DNA from: Clostridia bacterium | GTDB taxonomy: Bacteria; Bacillota_A; Clostridia; Oscillospirales; CAG-272 | Assembly: GCA_017472105.1 (NCBI GenBank) | Contig: JAFUQY010000418.1 | Span: 1 to 6,139 of the forward strand | Direction of reading: 5' to 3' | Length of the DNA: 6,139 bases | In this document: positions 1 to 5,780 of the stretch, piece after piece | Numbering within the stretch: the stretch's first letter is position 1 | How the letters are laid out: every line of letters begins with the position of its first letter | Notes under the pieces: generated by a model | The model's input: the letters and a program-made list of their open reading frames with translations, nothing else | What the model was told of the DNA's origin: nothing | Database searches by the model: none | Position numbers and translations under genes: made by a program

Positions 1-1
1 A

Positions 2-67
2 TCAGAAAAAGTATTTAAAAAATATGTGAACGGATTAGCGAATATGCCTAAAGCGCTGGGAATTTGA
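2..67 (+). CDS. possible C-terminal end of a plus-strand gene (partial)
   Basis: The plus-strand frame starting at base 2 is open from the window edge to a TGA at 65-67. It gives 21 residues beginning SEKVFKKYVNGLA and ending PKALGI. The composition (Lys, hydrophobics, no low complexity) looks like a real protein tail, and the sequence changes character right after the stop, where the repeat island begins. If real, the gene converges on the minus-strand cluster. The stretch is too short to name a family, and an open run of 22 codons can occur by chance, so this is tentative. Confidence 0.35.
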   Translation, partial: SEKVFKKYVNGLANMPKALGI

Positions 68-113
68 TGTAAAAAAGATCCGCTTTTCGAATGATTTTAT
101 GCCCTACGCAGGC

Positions 114-330
114 GGCGCGGTTGGAGGTTACTCTGTTTCTGTCGACGGAACGTCCGCAAAACCGTAGGGTTGGGGCTTGCCCCCGACCGCCGGTTCCAAC
201 AAAACATCCGGCGATGAACCTGCGGCGCGGTTGAGGTTTACTCTGTTTCTGTCGACGGAACGTCCGCAAAACCGTAGGGGCGGGTCTTGCGCGCGCCCGT
301 CGTTAAGTCCAAACCATACATCCGGCGATG
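114..330 (+). repeat. tandem intergenic repeat, two ~110-bp units, each with a variable-stem hairpin
   Basis: Two head-to-tail units share an exact 42-nt core at 128-169 and 238-279 (period 110; it begins TTACTCTGTTTCTGTCGACG and ends CCGTAGGG). GGCGCGGTTG-type sequence precedes each core. Each core is followed by a G-rich/C-rich hairpin around an identical CTTGC loop (176-180 and 286-290), and each unit ends with ACATCCGGCGATG (204-216 and 318-330). The stems differ in sequence but stay paired in the same register: 168-175 with 181-188, and 278-285 with 291-298 (one mismatch, G283/G293). The block lies between the possible end of a plus-strand gene and the 3' end of the minus-strand cluster, and no credible ORF occupies it. 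It resembles dispersed intergenic repeats of gut Clostridia. That resemblance is from memory, not a search. Confidence 0.8.
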
Positions 331-446
331 CTCCGGGACGCCACCCTTAACAAGCCTTCCCCGTGCAGTCGCTGGAAATTTCGGTTTTACTGACGCAGCC
401 GGGGAAGGTGTCACGGTTTTTTCTCAAAAAATCGTGACGGATGAGG
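323..446 (+). repeat. palindromic two-hairpin intergenic element
   Basis: The first arm pair is CCTTCCCCG at 355-363 with CGGGGAAGG at 400-408, a perfect 9-bp stem enclosing a 36-nt loop. A second hairpin follows at once: 411-422 pairs with 426-437 (12 bp, including one G416-T432 wobble) around a CTC loop. The element ends about GACGGATGAGGCG. Its leading 46 bp (323-368) recur at 6083-6128 with two differences. The architecture (CCTTCCCC loop GGGGAAGG, then TCACG hairpin CGTGA, then GGATGAGG) matches a style of dispersed palindromic repeat I associate with Clostridia genomes. It lies downstream of the phosphohydrolase gene. It lacks a classical U-tract after the stem, so I do not call it a terminator. 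Confidence 0.7.
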
Positions 447-480
447 CGTGAATCTCTCTGCCCGCGGTGCATTACGTCCG

Positions 481-510
481 TGCAGAAACTTCCGCCCCAT
501 TCATTCTGCA
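481..510 (-). terminator. inverted repeat just after the phosphohydrolase stop codon; possible weak transcript end
   Basis: TGCAGAA (481-487) and TTCTGCA (504-510) form a perfect 7-bp inverted repeat with a 16-nt loop. It begins at the base next to the TAA stop (511-513) of the last gene in the cluster. The position suits a 3'-end stabilising hairpin. No run of U follows the stem in the minus-strand transcript, so intrinsic termination is doubtful. Confidence 0.25.
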
Positions 511-1221
511 TTACCTCACCGGTACTGGATAAAAATCCAGAAAATCCGCCGAGATCATGCACAGCTCGATGCCGCGATGCATCACTTTTGCCGGATAGGT
601 GTAGTTTCCGTGAATGTGTCCGTAATAACACCGCCGTATGCAGTGCTTCAGCAATACATCCGTGAGCGGGTCGCATCGGAAATCGCCGTAGACGGGCGGG
701 AAGTGCAGGAACACAATCGTCTCGGTCGTGTCGTCCGCGAGTTTTGCGCCTTCGGTGAGGGAGAGCTCCACGCGCATGCATTCCCGGGCGACGAGCTTGG
801 CGTAATCCACGGGCTCCACGGTGTTCTGCTGTTTTTCCTCCGTGAACCAGCCGCGCGAGCCGCAGATGACCTTGTCGTCCACGCGGTATGCGTTGTTGTG
901 CAGGAATTTCACCGATTTCACGCCCCAGCTGTCCAGTGCCTTCTGCATTTTCGCCGCGCTCGTCCACCAGAAATCGTGATTCCCCTTGCCGATGAGCTTC
1001 GTGCCGGGCAGGGATTCGATAAACCGGAAATCCGTTTCCGCATCCGCGAGGGAGTCCGCCCACGAAATATCGCCCGGAACGACGACGGTGTCCTCCGGCT
1101 TCACGAGCGCACGCCAGCGGGATTCGAGCTTCTTTGCGTGATCCTGCCAGCGGGAGCCGAAGATATGCATGGGCTTGTTTGTGCCGAGCGAGAGATGCAG
1201 GTCGGAGATTGCGTAAATCAT
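511..1221 (-). CDS. calcineurin-like metallophosphoesterase (predicted phosphohydrolase)
   Basis: This is a 236-residue soluble protein with the full metallophosphoesterase signature in order: DLH at 7-9 (Asp7, His9), PGDISW at 49-54 (Asp51), GNHD at 80-83 (Asn81, His82), FLHFPP at 171-176 (His173) and GHIHG at 201-205 (His202, His204). These residues normally hold a di-metal centre that hydrolyses phosphate esters, and none is missing. Length and layout fit small stand-alone predicted phosphohydrolases of the COG1768 type, and the substrate is unknown. There is no signal peptide or membrane segment, so it is probably cytosolic. The start is fixed by the family N-terminus (MIYAISDLHLS) and by a 4-nt ATGA overlap with the thrC stop, which suggests translational coupling. 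Only a weak GAGG lies upstream. It is the last gene of the cluster and ends in TAA. Confidence 0.93.
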   Translation of the reverse strand: MIYAISDLHLSLGTNKPMHIFGSRWQDHAKKLESRWRALVKPEDTVVVPGDISWADSLADAETDFRFIESLPGTKLIGKGNHDFWWTSAAKMQKALDSWGVKSVKFLHNNAYRVDDKVICGSRGWFTEEKQQNTVEPVDYAKLVARECMRVELSLTEGAKLADDTTETIVFLHFPPVYGDFRCDPLTDVLLKHCIRRCYYGHIHGNYTYPAKVMHRGIELCMISADFLDFYPVPVR

Positions 1222-2699
1222 CTGCTGAAGACCGCCTCGGGCATTTGTGCCGGATCGTACACGTCATGGAAGCGTACGGGCAGGGTCTTTGTTTCCGCGA
1301 GCGGTGCGGGTACGGCGGTTCCGGTCTTTTCCGCAAGCAGATCGAGCAGGTCGAAGATATCGTCCGGTTCTGCGATGCCGAGCGCTTCTGCGACTGCGGG
1401 TGCGAACTTGTACGGGCTTGCCGTGGATGCGGTGACGGTTTTTGTCATGTCGCCGGTCTCGGCGCGGTATTTCTTCACAGCTCCGGTCGCGACGGCGGTG
1501 TGCGGGTCGATGAGGTAGCCGTCCTTTTTGTAAACAGACGCGATGTCCGCCTTGGTTTCGCAGTCGTCGAGGGAATAGCCGGAGAAGAGCGCCTTCACCT
1601 TTGCCGTCAGCTCAGCGGGTGCCTGATAGATGCCGTCCGCTTTGAGCGCGTTCATGAGATCCCGGGGCACTTCCGCACCGCCGAGGACTGCGAGGAGCCG
1701 CTCGAGGTTGGAGGAAATGAGGATATCCATGGACGGGCTGATGGTCTTGTGGAATTCGCGGCGGCGGTCATACACACCGGTATCCATGAACTGGGTGAGC
1801 ACGTCGTTCTGATTGGACGCGCAGATAAAGCGGTTCACGGGCAGACCCATCTCATACGCGAGATATGCCGCGAAAATGTTGCCGAAGTTGCCGGTCGGAA
1901 CGCAGATGTTGATCTTTTCGCCGAACGCGATATCCCCGGATTTGACGAGATCGCAGTACGCGGAGACGTAGTACACGATCTGCGGGACGAGACGTCCCCA
2001 GTTGATGGAGTTCGCGCTGGAGAAGAAGAATCCCGCTTTGTCCGCCTTTTCTGCGAGGGATGCGTCGCCGAAGATTTCCTTCACGCCGGTCTGCGCGTTG
2101 TCAAAATTGCCGCGGATTGCCGCAACGTAGGTGTTGGAGCCGCCGGTTGTCTGCATCTGACGCTTCTGCATCATCGAGACGCCGTCAACGGGGTAGAACA
2201 CGCTGATTTTCACGCCGTCGACGTCCTTGTAGCCTTCCAGAGCCGCCTTGCCGGTATCACCTGAGGTTGCAACGAGGATGTGCGCGGTTCTCGTTTCGCC
2301 GGTTTTCAGGAGCGCACGGGAGAGAAGACGCGGCATGATCTGCAAAGCCATATCCTTGAACGCGCAGGTCGGGCCGTGCCACAGCTCGAGGGAGTAATTC
2401 CCGTCGGACATGGCGTGAAGCGGAGCGGCATAGTCCCCGAACTTTTCGGGAGCGTAAGCGGCGCAGGCATCGGCATACAGCTCGTCGCAGGTGTAGTCGG
2501 TGAGGTAGAGGGAGAGAATCTTCGCCGCGCGCTCTTCGTACGTCATGGGGATGAGGGCGTCAAAATCCGCCTTGGTCAGCGCGGGAACGGATTCGGGAAT
2601 GTACAGGCCTCCGTCCGGGGCAAGACCGGTTTTGATCGCATATGCAGCGGAAACGAGGGCGGGATTTTTCGAGGTATCGCGTGTGGATTTGAATTTCAT
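1218..2699 (-). CDS. thrC: threonine synthase
   Basis: This PLP enzyme converts O-phospho-L-homoserine and water to L-threonine and phosphate, the last step of threonine synthesis. At 493 residues it belongs to the long threonine synthase type, with an extra C-terminal part relative to the ~430-residue enteric enzyme. Visible landmarks are the N-terminal STR (5-7) with GLAPDGGLYIPE (25-36), the cofactor-binding HGPTCAFKDMALQ (108-120) with Lys115 as Schiff-base lysine, SGDTGKAA (146-153), PTGNFGN phosphate loop (268-274), SPSMDI (321-326) and DPHTA (398-402). The ATG at 2699 is preceded by AGGT with 8-nt spacing, and the N-terminus fits the family. It starts 39 nt after the dipeptidase stop and overlaps the phosphohydrolase start by 4 nt. 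I see no T-box or leader peptide in the short gap, so transcription probably comes from upstream. No other threonine-pathway gene is in view. Confidence 0.97.
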   Translation of the reverse strand: MKFKSTRDTSKNPALVSAAYAIKTGLAPDGGLYIPESVPALTKADFDALIPMTYEERAAKILSLYLTDYTCDELYADACAAYAPEKFGDYAAPLHAMSDGNYSLELWHGPTCAFKDMALQIMPRLLSRALLKTGETRTAHILVATSGDTGKAALEGYKDVDGVKISVFYPVDGVSMMQKRQMQTTGGSNTYVAAIRGNFDNAQTGVKEIFGDASLAEKADKAGFFFSSANSINWGRLVPQIVYYVSAYCDLVKSGDIAFGEKINICVPTGNFGNIFAAYLAYEMGLPVNRFICASNQNDVLTQFMDTGVYDRRREFHKTISPSMDILISSNLERLLAVLGGAEVPRDLMNALKADGIYQAPAELTAKVKALFSGYSLDDCETKADIASVYKKDGYLIDPHTAVATGAVKKYRAETGDMTKTVTASTASPYKFAPAVAEALGIAEPDDIFDLLDLLAEKTGTAVPAPLAETKTLPVRFHDVYDPAQMPEAVFSR

Positions 2700-2738
2700 G
2701 GTTTCATACCTGATTTCGTGGGTGGATTTTTATGGGAA

Positions 2739-3659
2739 TTACTTCAGAACCTTCATCATGAAGCGGTACGCGTTGCCGTAGGTGATCTCATCGGTGTTCA
2801 TGCCGAGTTCTCCGAGCTTTTCGGTCAGCGGAACGAGGTCGCGGATGTCGTGCATGTCTGCGGGAAGATCGGTGCCGTCGAGGTCACAGCCGAACGCGGT
2901 GGATTCCGGATGCATGCCGTTGTAGTGTACGAAATGACGGATCGCGTCCGCGGAGGTGCATCCCTTGCCTTTCTTCAGATGCGGCGGGCAGAGGCTGACA
3001 CCGGCAATACCGCCGAGCTTGACGAGTCTCTCGAAGCGTTCGTCGGTGAGGTTTCTCGTGTGCGGGCATTCGGTGTAGGAATTCATGTGGGTGGCGATGG
3101 GGGACTTGCCGTGCTTTTCGCAGAGATCGAGGATTTCGTCAGTCGAGCGGAAGGATGCGTGGGAGATATCGGGCGTGATGCCGACGTTGAGCATTTCTTC
3201 CACTGCCGCGCGTCCGAACGGGGTCAGACCTTCCTCGGTGTTGTGAGAGCCGCCGATGATGGTTGCGCCGCCCCAGAGAGGAGTCACGACCCGCACGCCG
3301 CCCTCGTAGAGCTGTTCTACGCGTTCGAGATGTCCCGCCAGCATGCGCACGTCCTCGATGGTGAAGATGAACGCGGTTTTGTCGGAGGATTTGTCGAACG
3401 CATCAAGCTCGGATGCGGACTGAATCAGTCTGACGCCGTGACGGTCGCATTCGTCGAGCATTCTGCGGCGGGCGCGCCAGAACTGGTTCCAGCCGTCCTC
3501 GTCGGATGTACGGGGTGCGGTAAAGAATGCGGTGAGCTGAACGTACTTGTCAAAGCATGCGGATTTTTCAAGGGACACGTGGCAGTTGTTGGAGTAAAGA
3601 GACGCCATGGAACCGTAAACCGCCATGGCTGTGTCGCAGTGCAGGTCAAAAAGTTTCAT
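2739..3659 (-). CDS. membrane dipeptidase (peptidase M19, renal dipeptidase-like)
   Basis: This 306-residue TIM-barrel metallopeptidase is of the M19 family, whose members hydrolyse dipeptides, often with D-residues accepted at the C-terminal position. The zinc ligands expected for the family are present: His7-x-Asp9 in FDLHCDT (4-10), bridging Glu102 in TIEDV (100-104), His167 in DISHAS (164-169) and His191 in ATHMNSY (189-195). The downstream RNLTDE (202-207) and GCDLDG (257-262, Asp259) correspond to the conserved substrate and catalytic Asp segments. LTPFGRAAVEEM (145-156) is also family-typical. Despite the family name, no signal peptide or membrane anchor is present, so it is probably cytosolic. 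The start has a good ribosome binding site (GAGGTA, 3671 down to 3666, 6-nt spacing). It lies 36 nt after yraN and 39 nt before thrC. Its natural substrate cannot be told from sequence. Confidence 0.92.
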   Translation of the reverse strand: MKLFDLHCDTAMAVYGSMASLYSNNCHVSLEKSACFDKYVQLTAFFTAPRTSDEDGWNQFWRARRRMLDECDRHGVRLIQSASELDAFDKSSDKTAFIFTIEDVRMLAGHLERVEQLYEGGVRVVTPLWGGATIIGGSHNTEEGLTPFGRAAVEEMLNVGITPDISHASFRSTDEILDLCEKHGKSPIATHMNSYTECPHTRNLTDERFERLVKLGGIAGVSLCPPHLKKGKGCTSADAIRHFVHYNGMHPESTAFGCDLDGTDLPADMHDIRDLVPLTEKLGELGMNTDEITYGNAYRFMMKVLK

Positions 3660-3695
3660 ATGCAGTACCTCAGTGAAGGTGAATTTTCGGTTGTC

Positions 3696-4118
3696 TTAAT
3701 AGGTTTTCATGTTCTTCCGCCCGAATTTCGCGTTTTTCACGACGGCGTTTTTCATCCAGACAACGTCGGTCACGCGGAATTCACCGGCAAGCGGATCGGC
3801 GTAGACTTCAATCACGTCAATGCGCGGGATGCGGGTCTCGTCCGGGTGGGATGCCATGTAGCTGTCAGCTGCGCGGATGAGGAATGCGGATTTTTTCGCG
3901 TCCACGGCGGAGGATGGGGAGCCGAACGCGTCGGGATGATCGGGATGGGCACGCCGGGTCTTGACTTCCGCGAATACGAGATACTCTCCGTCCGCGAGCA
4001 GGAGATCCACTTCGCTGTGCCCGATGTATAAATTGTGCTGAAGGACGGTGCAGCCCTGCTTCTCGAGCCAGAGCGATGCCGCGTTCTCGCCGAGTCTGCC
4101 GAATGCGCGGTTATCCAT
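3696..4118 (-). CDS. yraN: UPF0102 / YraN family putative nuclease
   Basis: This 140-residue protein has the YraN core: an N-terminal FGRLGENAA helix (6-14), then the restriction-endonuclease-like fold motif with Glu36 and Asp38 in HSEVDLL (34-40), followed by FAEVKTRR (49-56), giving Glu51 and Lys53 of a PD-(D/E)xK-type site. Family members are usually about 120 residues. This one ends in a ~20-residue basic tail rich in Lys and Asn after the VTDVVWM strand. The biochemical role of the family is poorly defined, with nuclease activity inferred from the fold. It overlaps the end of rnhB by 8 nt (ATGGATAA), and a GGAG lies about 10 nt before the ATG, so it is probably translationally coupled. 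Adjacency to rnhB is a common arrangement and supports the call. Confidence 0.93.
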   Translation of the reverse strand: MDNRAFGRLGENAASLWLEKQGCTVLQHNLYIGHSEVDLLLADGEYLVFAEVKTRRAHPDHPDAFGSPSSAVDAKKSAFLIRAADSYMASHPDETRIPRIDVIEVYADPLAGEFRVTDVVWMKNAVVKNAKFGRKNMKTY

Positions 4119-4773
4119 TCCGCTTTTTCTCCAGAGCCGCCGTCAGCTTTTCCCGGTCGCGCTCGAGGAATCCGAGGAACGATTTCCGGTGAATCGGGCA
4201 GGGACCGTGCTCAAATACCGCCAGCTTGTGTGCCGGAGTCGGGTATCCCTTGTGCACGGCGAATCCGTATGCGGGATAGCGCGCGTCCATGTCAAGCATC
4301 TGCCGGTCACGGGTCACTTTCGCAAGCACGGACGCCGCCGCAATGGACTGTGAAATCGCGTCTCCGTGTACGACTGTGACGGAAGGAACACCGAAATCGG
4401 TCTGCCGGTTGCCGTCGATGAGCACCACGCCGATTTCCATGCCTTTTTCCGCGAGTTTTTCCTTTACCTGATCCGCGGCACGGCGCATGGCGAGAAGGGA
4501 GGCGGCGAGGATGTTGGTTTCGTCAATCTCGGTCTCGGTGGCTTCTGCGATTCCGTATGCTGCGGCGGAGTTGATGATGACGTCAAAGAGCTTCTCGCGC
4601 TTTTTCTCGGTCAGCTTTTTCGAGTCGTCGAGTCCTTCGATCACGATGCCGTCCGGGAGAACAACAGCCGCCGCAACGACCGATCCCGCAAGAGGACCGC
4701 GTCCGGCTTCATCGGTTCCGCAGACGACGCCGTACTGTTTCGCGTAGCCTGCGTCAAAGGTGTAGTCAGTCAT
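4111..4773 (-). CDS. rnhB: ribonuclease HII
   Basis: RNase HII cleaves the RNA strand of RNA-DNA hybrids and incises at single ribonucleotides in DNA, starting ribonucleotide excision repair. The 220-residue length is normal for bacteria. The catalytic acids are all visible: Asp21 and Glu22 in GTDEAGRGPLAG (19-30), Asp120 in LIDGN (118-122) and Asp138 in HGDA (137-140). The flanking blocks DDSKKL (49-54), SIAAASVLAKVTRDR (143-157) and YGFAVHKGYPT (169-179) are strongly conserved in the family. The residue before Gly-Asp is His137, where many relatives have Lys, a minor variant. The ATG at 4773 has a GAGGA with 8-nt spacing, and it overlaps the last codons of ylqF by 8 nt (ATGACTGA). It overlaps yraN by another 8 nt. 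This is a soluble, housekeeping genome-maintenance enzyme. Confidence 0.97.
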   Translation of the reverse strand: MTDYTFDAGYAKQYGVVCGTDEAGRGPLAGSVVAAAVVLPDGIVIEGLDDSKKLTEKKREKLFDVIINSAAAYGIAEATETEIDETNILAASLLAMRRAADQVKEKLAEKGMEIGVVLIDGNRQTDFGVPSVTVVHGDAISQSIAAASVLAKVTRDRQMLDMDARYPAYGFAVHKGYPTPAHKLAVFEHGPCPIHRKSFLGFLERDREKLTAALEKKRNG

Positions 4774-5689
4774 GGGAGTTTTCCTCGGTTTTGGGGTCTT
4801 CGGGCTTCGCGTCTTTTTGGATCTCGGGCGGGAATTCCAGCGTGATCCGTCCGATTTTCACGTCGCGGAATTCATCGAGGATGATGGTAGCCGCGCGTTC
4901 GGTGTTCAGCTCGCCGCCGGAGATGAGGAAGCCGCGCTTTTTCGCAACAGCGCAGAGCAGATCATACGGCGTGCATTCGGTGAGGGCGTCCTTCTCGAGC
5001 TTGTAGCGTGCGCAGAACAGATCGGGTGCGATATCGTAGATGCGTTTGCAGAGCAGGGAGGCGAGCTCCTCGGTGTCGAGAATGGCATCGCGGATTGCTC
5101 CGGTGAACGCGAGGTTTTCGCCGGTGATTTTGTCGTCGAACTTCGGCCAGAGAACGCCGGGCATGTCGAGGAGCTCAATGCCGATGCTGGTGGTGACCCA
5201 CTGCTTGGTGAGCGTGACGCCGGGACGGTTCTCGACCTTTGCCGCCTTCTTTCCGCCGAGCTTATTGACGAGGGAGGATTTGCCGACGTTGGGGATGCCG
5301 ACGATCATGGCACGCACCTGACGCCCGGACATGCCCTTGTCAGCGTAGCGCTTGAGCTTATCGGCGAGGATTTCGCGCACCGCGGTCTGGATGGACTTGA
5401 TGCCTTCACCCGTGACGGTATCGATGGCAAGTGCGCGGCAGTTGTTTTTGCGGGAGTAGTATTCGATCCATTTTTTAGTAACTGCGGGATCGGCGAGGGA
5501 GGCTTTTGTAAGGAGGGTAAGGCGGGGTTTCTGGCTGGTAAGTTTATCGATTTCGGGATTTTTTGAGGATTTGGGAATCCGGGCATCCAGCAGCTCGATG
5601 ACGATATCCACCTGCGAGAGGTTTTCGGTAATGAGCCGCCGGGTTTTTGCCATATGCCCGGGGAACCACTGGATGGTCTGGGAAGGCAT
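4766..5689 (-). CDS. ylqF: ribosome biogenesis GTPase YlqF/RbgA
   Basis: This circularly permuted GTPase is needed in Firmicutes for late assembly of the 50S subunit. At 307 residues it is slightly longer than the ~280 of Bacillus RbgA. The N-terminal IQWFPGHMAK (6-15) is the family hallmark and fixes the start. Motifs run in permuted order: G4 at 61-64, a G5-like DTVTGEG (90-96), G1 P-loop GIPNVGKSS (131-139), G2 PGVT (157-160) and G3 DMPG (175-178), followed by the C-terminal RNA-binding domain (about 205-285). G4 is unusual: it reads TKAS, where the family normally has NKxD, so both the Asn and the Asp are replaced. The protein ends in a charged tail (about 288-307) that overlaps the rnhB start. 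The ribosome binding site is weak (AGG, 9-nt spacing). It is first in the cluster. rplS, often upstream in relatives, is absent here. Confidence 0.96.
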   Translation of the reverse strand: MPSQTIQWFPGHMAKTRRLITENLSQVDIVIELLDARIPKSSKNPEIDKLTSQKPRLTLLTKASLADPAVTKKWIEYYSRKNNCRALAIDTVTGEGIKSIQTAVREILADKLKRYADKGMSGRQVRAMIVGIPNVGKSSLVNKLGGKKAAKVENRPGVTLTKQWVTTSIGIELLDMPGVLWPKFDDKITGENLAFTGAIRDAILDTEELASLLCKRIYDIAPDLFCARYKLEKDALTECTPYDLLCAVAKKRGFLISGGELNTERAATIILDEFRDVKIGRITLEFPPEIQKDAKPEDPKTEENSHD

Positions 5690-5780
5690 GGCTGTAAACC
5701 TGCTTTCTTATTTATTCTTTTTTATTTATTCTTTCTTCTTTAAAATGAAGTTTTGCCTAACGCGTTAGGAAGTTATTGTA
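5690..5780 (-). promoter_or_regulatory. AT-rich leader and probable promoter region of the six-gene cluster
   Basis: Between the ylqF start and the right repeat island the sequence turns sharply AT-rich and is almost pure purine on the transcribed-sense (minus) strand. It holds a tandem 14-nt duplication (5708-5721 and 5722-5735, 13 of 14 identical) and a perfect 14-bp palindrome CCTAACGCGTTAGG (5756-5769). A TACAAT hexamer on the minus strand (5780 down to 5775) is a possible -10 box that would start transcription inside the palindrome. I could not find a good -35 at 17 nt. This is the only sizeable gap upstream of any gene in the cluster, so the promoter is most likely here, but its exact position is uncertain. 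Confidence 0.45.

Noticed and set aside
73..87. AAAAG/CTTTT stem just after the partial plus-strand gene as a terminator
   Set aside because: It has only five mostly A-T pairs, with no strong GC stem and no long U-tract. It is the eroded version of a motif also found at 5781-5797, where no gene ends on the plus strand.
146..156. Small CGGA-ACG-TCCG hairpin within the 42-nt repeat core
   Set aside because: A four-base-pair stem is expected often by chance. It is identical in both copies, so it gives no covariation evidence.
48..269. 73-codon minus-strand open frame in the left repeat island
   Set aside because: It is made of the tandem repeat itself. The repeat period (110) is not a multiple of three, so the second copy is read in a different frame. 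No ribosome binding site or family resemblance is evident.
411..437. The 12-bp hairpin as an intrinsic terminator for either strand
   Set aside because: The T and A runs are inside the stem rather than after it, and no U-tract follows on either strand. It fits better as the second hairpin of the repeat element.
347..1336. 329-codon minus-strand frame overlapping the phosphohydrolase in another frame
   Set aside because: It has an Arg/Gly/His/Pro-rich translation without motifs and runs through the end of thrC and the repeat element. The real gene in this stretch is the phosphohydrolase.
448..2264. Plus-strand open frames of 356 and 376 codons opposite the phosphohydrolase and thrC
   Set aside because: They overlap each other and lie opposite genes with complete catalytic motifs. 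They are shadow frames from codon bias.
2280..4031. 583-codon plus-strand open frame opposite thrC, the dipeptidase and yraN
   Set aside because: It is antisense to three well-supported genes. The GC-rich codon use avoids TTA, CTA and TCA, which leaves the opposite strand free of stops. The translation shows no family motif, is rich in Gly/Val/Arg/His, and starts with an internal GTG.
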